DNA of 64,000 nucleotides. It comes from an uncultured Flavobacteriales bacterium (GTDB lineage Bacteria > Bacteroidota > Bacteroidia > Flavobacteriales > Schleiferiaceae). The notes beneath the pieces were generated by a model. The model was not told the origin of the DNA. It ran no database searches and saw only the letters and a list, made by a program, of their open reading frames with translations. Positions within the stretch are counted from its first letter, which is position 1. Each line of letters begins with the position of its first letter. The stretch is from the NCBI GenBank assembly GCA_913055685.1, contig CAJXKC010000001.1:1459734-1523733 (forward strand), given 5' to 3'. Positions 60,254 to 64,000 of the stretch are shown here, piece after piece. The position numbers and the translations under genes are program-made.

Positions 60254-61186
60254 TTAGGCCATGTTGCGGTAGGCGCGGGGACTGTAGCCGGTTTTGGCTT
60301 TAAATAAATTACTGAAGTGCTGAGGGTATTCAAAGCCTAAGGAATAGGCAATCTCACTAATCGATTCCCCGCTATTGCGCAGTTTGCGCTTGGCTTTATC
60401 TAAAATAAAAAGGTGGATATGCTCCTGGGCACTTTTACCGGTCTCTTTTTTCAATAAGTCGCTGAGGTAATTGGCAGATAAATTCAATTGCTCGGCGCAG
60501 TACTGTACACTGGGTATTCCCAGTACTTCCAATTCAGATTTGTAAAAGCCTTTTAAAACGCCTTCGAACTTGGAAATAAAATCGCTGTTGAGCTTGGCAC
60601 GTGTAATAAATTGACGGTCGTAAAAGCGCAGGCAATAGTCTAGCATAAGCTCAATATTGGCGACGATGAGCTTCTGACTGTGGCGGTCGAGATTCTGACT
60701 GTATTCGCGGATAATTTTATCCCGCAATTCTTCGATGGTTTGGCGCTCTTCGTCCGATAAATGAAGGGCTTCCCGCACTTCATATTGAAAGAAGTTATAC
60801 TCCTCAATTTTATCCGCTAGGGTCGATTTATGCAGCAAATCGGGATGAAAGGCGAGGATCCAACCGGCATGTGGATTTTCGGTTTCCGGGGAGTCAAGCT
60901 CCATCTCCATCGTCTGGCCCGGACTTGTAAATATGAGCGTCCCGTCTTCATAATCGTAGGAATTTCGACCATAACGTAGGGTCCCACATTCCCCGAGCTT
61001 AAACATCACCTGATAAAAGCCAGGTATAATTTTAGCACCTTGAAAACTGAGAGGCATTTTAAAGTCTTTCGGCATCACCACCGTAACAAGGGGATGCTTA
61101 GGGCTGGGCAGGCCCATGAGCTCATGGGCCTTTACAATGCTGTCTATAGTAATGATGGTCGACATCGGTCTAAAATACAAATTCAA
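60254..61186 (-). CDS. AraC family transcriptional regulator
   Basis: A 310-residue regulator: cupin-like N-terminal sensing domain (~20-180, VMFKLGECGTLRYG) and a C-terminal double HTH (~215-308; YCAEQLNLSANYLSDLLKKE and ISEIAYSLGFEYPQHFSNLFK). An internal ATG at 61165 is an alternative start. It lies 30 bases downstream of the SDR gene, same strand, a common pairing in which the regulator controls the SDR. Confidence 0.92.
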   Translation of the reverse strand: MNLYFRPMSTIITIDSIVKAHELMGLPSPKHPLVTVVMPKDFKMPLSFQGAKIIPGFYQVMFKLGECGTLRYGRNSYDYEDGTLIFTSPGQTMEMELDSPETENPHAGWILAFHPDLLHKSTLADKIEEYNFFQYEVREALHLSDEERQTIEELRDKIIREYSQNLDRHSQKLIVANIELMLDYCLRFYDRQFITRAKLNSDFISKFEGVLKGFYKSELEVLGIPSVQYCAEQLNLSANYLSDLLKKETGKSAQEHIHLFILDKAKRKLRNSGESISEIAYSLGFEYPQHFSNLFKAKTGYSPRAYRNMA

Positions 61187-61215
61187 TTTTCAGGGTACGG
61201 CAAGGTATTTTTATC

Positions 61216-62028
61216 CTATTTAAACTGACTTAAAAGGAGCTTGTCGAAAGTGCGATCACTCACCCAGCGACGTAAGGTAACCAAAGGTTTAGCCATATAA
61301 CCTTTAAGATAGCGGGTTTTCGGTTTATTTACGGTGGCAGCTTTGGCGATTTCTTGGCCGAGGAGATCAACCGGACTAAGTTTAGATCCGCTGGTGTCCA
61401 TGGCGCTTGTAACTTGGTTTACAAAGTCGGCATAAGGTCCATGGCCCGAAACTTTCTTTAGGCTTTCCATCGCAATATTTCCCCATTCGGTTTCAATCCC
61501 GCCGGGCTCTACTACCACCACGTCGATGCCAAACTGTTTTACTTCTAAACGCAGGCAGTCGCTCCAGCCTTCTAAGGCAAATTTGGTAGCATGATACCAA
61601 GCCCCCATCGGGGTATAGATCTTACCGCCCATAGAGGAGATGTTTACAATACGACCCGATTTTTGTGCCCGCATATGTGGCAATACCAATTGGGTAATAC
61701 GGGCCAAGCCAAAGAGGTTTACCTCAAATTGACGCTTGGCTTCCGCAATGGGTACTTCTTCCACCGAACCATAGGATCCATAGCCCGCATTATTAATTAG
61801 TACATCAATACGTCCTTCCTTCGCGATGATTTCATTGACAACGGCCTCAATTGAGGCATCATCGGTGAGATCTAAAGCCAATACGCCCATGCCTTTTTCG
61901 GCTAAATCTTGCATGCGCTCGGTACGACGGGCGGCACCGTAAACGGTATGCCCTTGGGCCTGTAAAAAATTGGCGGTCGACTTTCCCATTCCTGAACTGG
62001 CTCCGGTTATTAAAACTACTTTTTTCAT
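61216..62028 (-). CDS. SDR family oxidoreductase
   Basis: A 270-residue short-chain dehydrogenase: LITGASSGMGKSTA (cofactor loop), ARRTER (Arg suggests NADP), LINNAGYGSYG, NISSMGG (Ser), YHATKFALEGWSD (YxxxK), VEPGGIETEW. Substrate unknown. It has its own -7 box and is followed by the AraC gene. Unlike the SDR at 19590 it has a C-terminal extension (LRRWVSDRTFDKLLL). Confidence 0.92.
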   Translation of the reverse strand: MKKVVLITGASSGMGKSTANFLQAQGHTVYGAARRTERMQDLAEKGMGVLALDLTDDASIEAVVNEIIAKEGRIDVLINNAGYGSYGSVEEVPIAEAKRQFEVNLFGLARITQLVLPHMRAQKSGRIVNISSMGGKIYTPMGAWYHATKFALEGWSDCLRLEVKQFGIDVVVVEPGGIETEWGNIAMESLKKVSGHGPYADFVNQVTSAMDTSGSKLSPVDLLGQEIAKAATVNKPKTRYLKGYMAKPLVTLRRWVSDRTFDKLLLSQFK

Positions 62029-62081
62029 ATCCTAAATTATTTGTTTTTGCTTCTGTTTCGCCGCTCTTTGCAGCAACAGGA

Positions 62082-62089
62082 CAAAAGTA
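62082..62089 (-). promoter_or_regulatory. -7 box of the SDR/AraC pair
   Basis: The minus strand reads TACTTTTG, an exact TAnnTTTG match, 53 bases before the ATG at 62028. Confidence 0.5.
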
Positions 62090-62119
62090 GAATCAAGCAA
62101 GGCTAGCTTACTTAAAGAT

Positions 62120-62150
62120 ATTCGGGGAAGACTAAAGGATTTCCCCGAAT
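62120..62150. promoter_or_regulatory. Inverted repeat between divergent SDR and RluA genes
   Basis: ATTCGGGGAA and TTCCCCGAAT are perfect 10-base arms with an 11-base spacer, between the SDR promoter and the RluA -7 box. An operator or cruciform is possible; no U-run follows, so terminator activity is unlikely. Confidence 0.45.
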
Positions 62151-62167
62151 TAAGCCAAAACAGCTTT

Positions 62168-62175
62168 TATATTTG
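62168..62175 (+). promoter_or_regulatory. -7 box of the RluA-type gene
   Basis: TATATTTG is an exact match, only 5 bases before the TTG start at 62181, so the transcript would be nearly leaderless. Confidence 0.5.
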
Positions 62176-62180
62176 CGGCC

Positions 62181-63866
62181 TTGGAAAACTATTTTACCCC
62201 TTTTACCAGCGATATTTCGGAATTTGAACTTCCGAAAGCCTTCGACTTTCCCTTCTATTACACGCCGCATCCCTTGGCCCAGCGTGCCGCAGAGGAATTG
62301 CAGCAATATTTAAGGCAACAAAACGACTGGTATCACGACTTCGGTATGGAGCCCCATAGCTCCCCTAAAGCTTGCGGTAAAATGTTTGGGGTCTTGGTGG
62401 TGCGGAATCAAGAGGGAGAGCTGGGTTACCTCAAAGCCTTTTCGGGTAAAATGGTAGACACCATGCGCTTGCCTCCCTTTGTGCCTCCAGTTTTTGATAC
62501 CCTAGTGGAAGGCGAGTTTTACAAAAGGGGAGAGGCCGAACTCAATGTGCTTAATGCCCGTTTGGCCGAATTGGAATCCGATCAACATTACCTGGACCTG
62601 GAAAAACAATGGCGAGACTTTCAAAGCGAGGCTGAAGAGCAGCTGATGCAATTAAGGCAAAGCAATAAAAAGGCCAAGCAAATACGGGATCAGCGCAGAA
62701 AGCAAGCGAAGGCCGAATTAAGTCTTCAGGAGCAGCAGGCTTTGGAAGAAGTATTGCGCAAGGAAAGTACCCATCTTAGTTACCAAGTGAAAAAGTTGAA
62801 GTTGGCTTTGGAGGAAAAGGAAGCGGCTTTAAAAGCCGAGCTTAAACCCTACCGAGAGGAAATCGAAAGCCTGCGGGAAGCACGCAAAACCAAATCGGCT
62901 GGCCTACAGGTGCAAATCTTTAAGGAGTTCCAATTCCTAAATGCGGAACAAGAGAAAGAATCACTCTACACTATTTTCAAAAATGCGGTCAATGAGAATC
63001 CACCGGCTGGTGCCGGAGACTGCGCAGCGCCCAAACTTCTGCATTTTGCTTATCAGCAGCAGCTAGAGCCAATTTGCATGGCGGAGTTCTGGTGGGGGCG
63101 TCCCCCACGTAATGAGGTGCGTAAGCATTTGCAATACTATACTTCATGCCGAGGGAAATGCGAGCCTATTTTAGGGCATATGCTTAATGGTTTAAAGGTG
63201 CAGCCCAACCCTATGCTGCAGAAGGCTAATGCTCCCGAAGCATTGGAATTGCTCTACCAAGACGAACATTTGGTGGCGGTAAATAAACCACATGAGTTTT
63301 TATCGGTGCCAGGGAAACTGGTAGAAGACTCGGTCTATTTACGCATGAAAGAGCAGTTTCCGGAAGCGACCGGTCCGCTTATCGTGCACCGCCTGGATAT
63401 GTCGACCTCCGGAATTTTACTCATTCCCCTCTCCCGCGAAGCGCATAAAAATTTGCAATGGCAATTTAAGAAGCGCACGGTGCGAAAGACTTACCTCGCG
63501 GTTTTGGAAGGGCTGGTTTCTGAGGAAGAGGGACTGATTAATTTACCCTTACGCGTGGATCTCGACGATCGTCCCCGGCAATTGGTCTGCTACGATTACG
63601 GCAAACCCGCCGTTACCAAATGGAAGGTTTTAGCGCGTAGGGAAGGGGAGACCTTAATTCAATTTCACCCCATTACGGGCCGAACGCATCAGTTGCGCGT
63701 CCATGCCGCTCATGCCGATGGCTTAGGCTGCCCTATTAAAGGTGATGATTTATACGGAAGAGCAGCCGATCGACTATACCTCCATGCGGCTAAAATTGAG
63801 TTTAAACATCCCATTAGCGGCGAAGACTTGCTTATTAACGCGCCGGTAAACTGGGCAAGCTTCTAA
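62181..63866 (+). CDS. RluA family pseudouridine synthase, large form
   Basis: A 561-residue protein with a ~330-residue N-terminal part, including a long coiled coil (~120-235, rich in Glu/Gln/Lys), a WWGRPPRNEVRKHLQYY segment, then the RluA catalytic domain with LIVHRLDMSTSGILLI (catalytic Asp near 408), KKRTVRKTYLAVLEG and ITGRTHQLRVHAA. It isomerises uridine in rRNA or tRNA; the target cannot be told. This large form with coiled-coil extension is known from several phyla. The start is TTG, the first in-frame initiator after the -7 box. Confidence 0.9.
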   Translation: MENYFTPFTSDISEFELPKAFDFPFYYTPHPLAQRAAEELQQYLRQQNDWYHDFGMEPHSSPKACGKMFGVLVVRNQEGELGYLKAFSGKMVDTMRLPPFVPPVFDTLVEGEFYKRGEAELNVLNARLAELESDQHYLDLEKQWRDFQSEAEEQLMQLRQSNKKAKQIRDQRRKQAKAELSLQEQQALEEVLRKESTHLSYQVKKLKLALEEKEAALKAELKPYREEIESLREARKTKSAGLQVQIFKEFQFLNAEQEKESLYTIFKNAVNENPPAGAGDCAAPKLLHFAYQQQLEPICMAEFWWGRPPRNEVRKHLQYYTSCRGKCEPILGHMLNGLKVQPNPMLQKANAPEALELLYQDEHLVAVNKPHEFLSVPGKLVEDSVYLRMKEQFPEATGPLIVHRLDMSTSGILLIPLSREAHKNLQWQFKKRTVRKTYLAVLEGLVSEEEGLINLPLRVDLDDRPRQLVCYDYGKPAVTKWKVLARREGETLIQFHPITGRTHQLRVHAAHADGLGCPIKGDDLYGRAADRLYLHAAKIEFKHPISGEDLLINAPVNWASF

Positions 63867-63935
63867 TTAATAGCACTTTAGCGCAGCTTCTGGAATTTTA
63901 TCGTAGCTTTAGCCTAAACACCAATCAAGCAAATA

Positions 63936-64000
63936 GTGCTAAACCGATACCTTTTCTTGGGGGCCTTGGCCTTGGCTACCCTTTTCCTCAGTGTCCATGA
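63936..64000 (+). CDS. Start of an exported protein, cut by window edge
   Basis: GTG at 63936 follows an in-frame stop and opens MLNRYLFLGALALATLFLS, a signal-peptide-like start. The frame is open to the edge (21 codons). Nothing more can be said. Confidence 0.45.
   Translation, partial: MLNRYLFLGALALATLFLSVH

Overview
The window is a stretch of a Bacteroidota chromosome, most likely a marine Flavobacteriales/Cryomorphaceae-type bacterium. Four things point there: five C-terminal type IX secretion (T9SS) type A sorting domains; repeated -7 promoter boxes of the Bacteroidota form TAnnTTTG with no Shine-Dalgarno motifs; family content such as DUF3822, MbnP-like, HYC_CC_PP-like, CreD and SHLxGGEI surface proteins; and two genes that can only start at TTG. 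The assignment is by inference and no rRNA marker is present. I found no tRNA, rRNA, CRISPR array, prophage or transposase. Gene density is very high and no gene-free stretch exceeds about 260 bases.

Layout. 1-3295: glycogen branching enzyme (cut by the left edge) and a T9SS surface protein. 3497-10353: replicative DNA polymerase with a fused proofreading exonuclease, thioredoxin, then a coupled DUF58 protein and alkaline phosphatase. 10504-13860: an unknown small gene with a palindromic promoter and a secreted alpha-amylase. 14066-21132: housekeeping and nucleic-acid maintenance (rdgB, rsmD, DUF3822, a RecD-like helicase, gluQ, an acyltransferase, an SDR, an SRAP DNA-crosslink protein). 21215-24610: a lipoprotein glycosidase and two paralogous outer-membrane proteins bracketed by a 39-bp repeat. 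24824-28998: a dinB-dnaE translesion cassette. 29109-32729: a four-gene copper/di-heme operon (HYC_CC_PP-like, MbnP-like, two MauG-type enzymes). 32817-42470: DinB-fold protein, hemolysin III, nuclease, patatin-barrel protein, penicillin acylase, azurin, amidase. 42473-49108: TolB-amidohydrolase fusion, aminotransferase/sulfotransferase pair and secreted unknowns. 49112-50733: a GT-C-like membrane protein whose 5' end carries 12 CTTC units. 50675-55944: surface propeller protein and two 613-residue T9SS paralogs. 55966-62028: 4HB sensor-like protein, CreD, small secreted unknowns, an AraC regulator with an SDR. 62181-64000: a large RluA-type pseudouridine synthase and the start of another exported protein.

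The most notable signal is the tetranucleotide tract at 49225-49272. The open frame downstream continues upstream through the tract and encodes the first membrane helix and a probable catalytic Asp, but with 12 units no standard start codon is in frame. This looks like a phase-variable membrane glycosyltransferase captured in the OFF state. Others worth following are a 15-bp sequence that recurs in one reading phase as an SGES insert in unrelated proteins, a covarying 39-bp hairpin repeat around the paralog pair, and the surface-anchored MbnP system whose second di-heme partner lacks the usual FWDG Trp.
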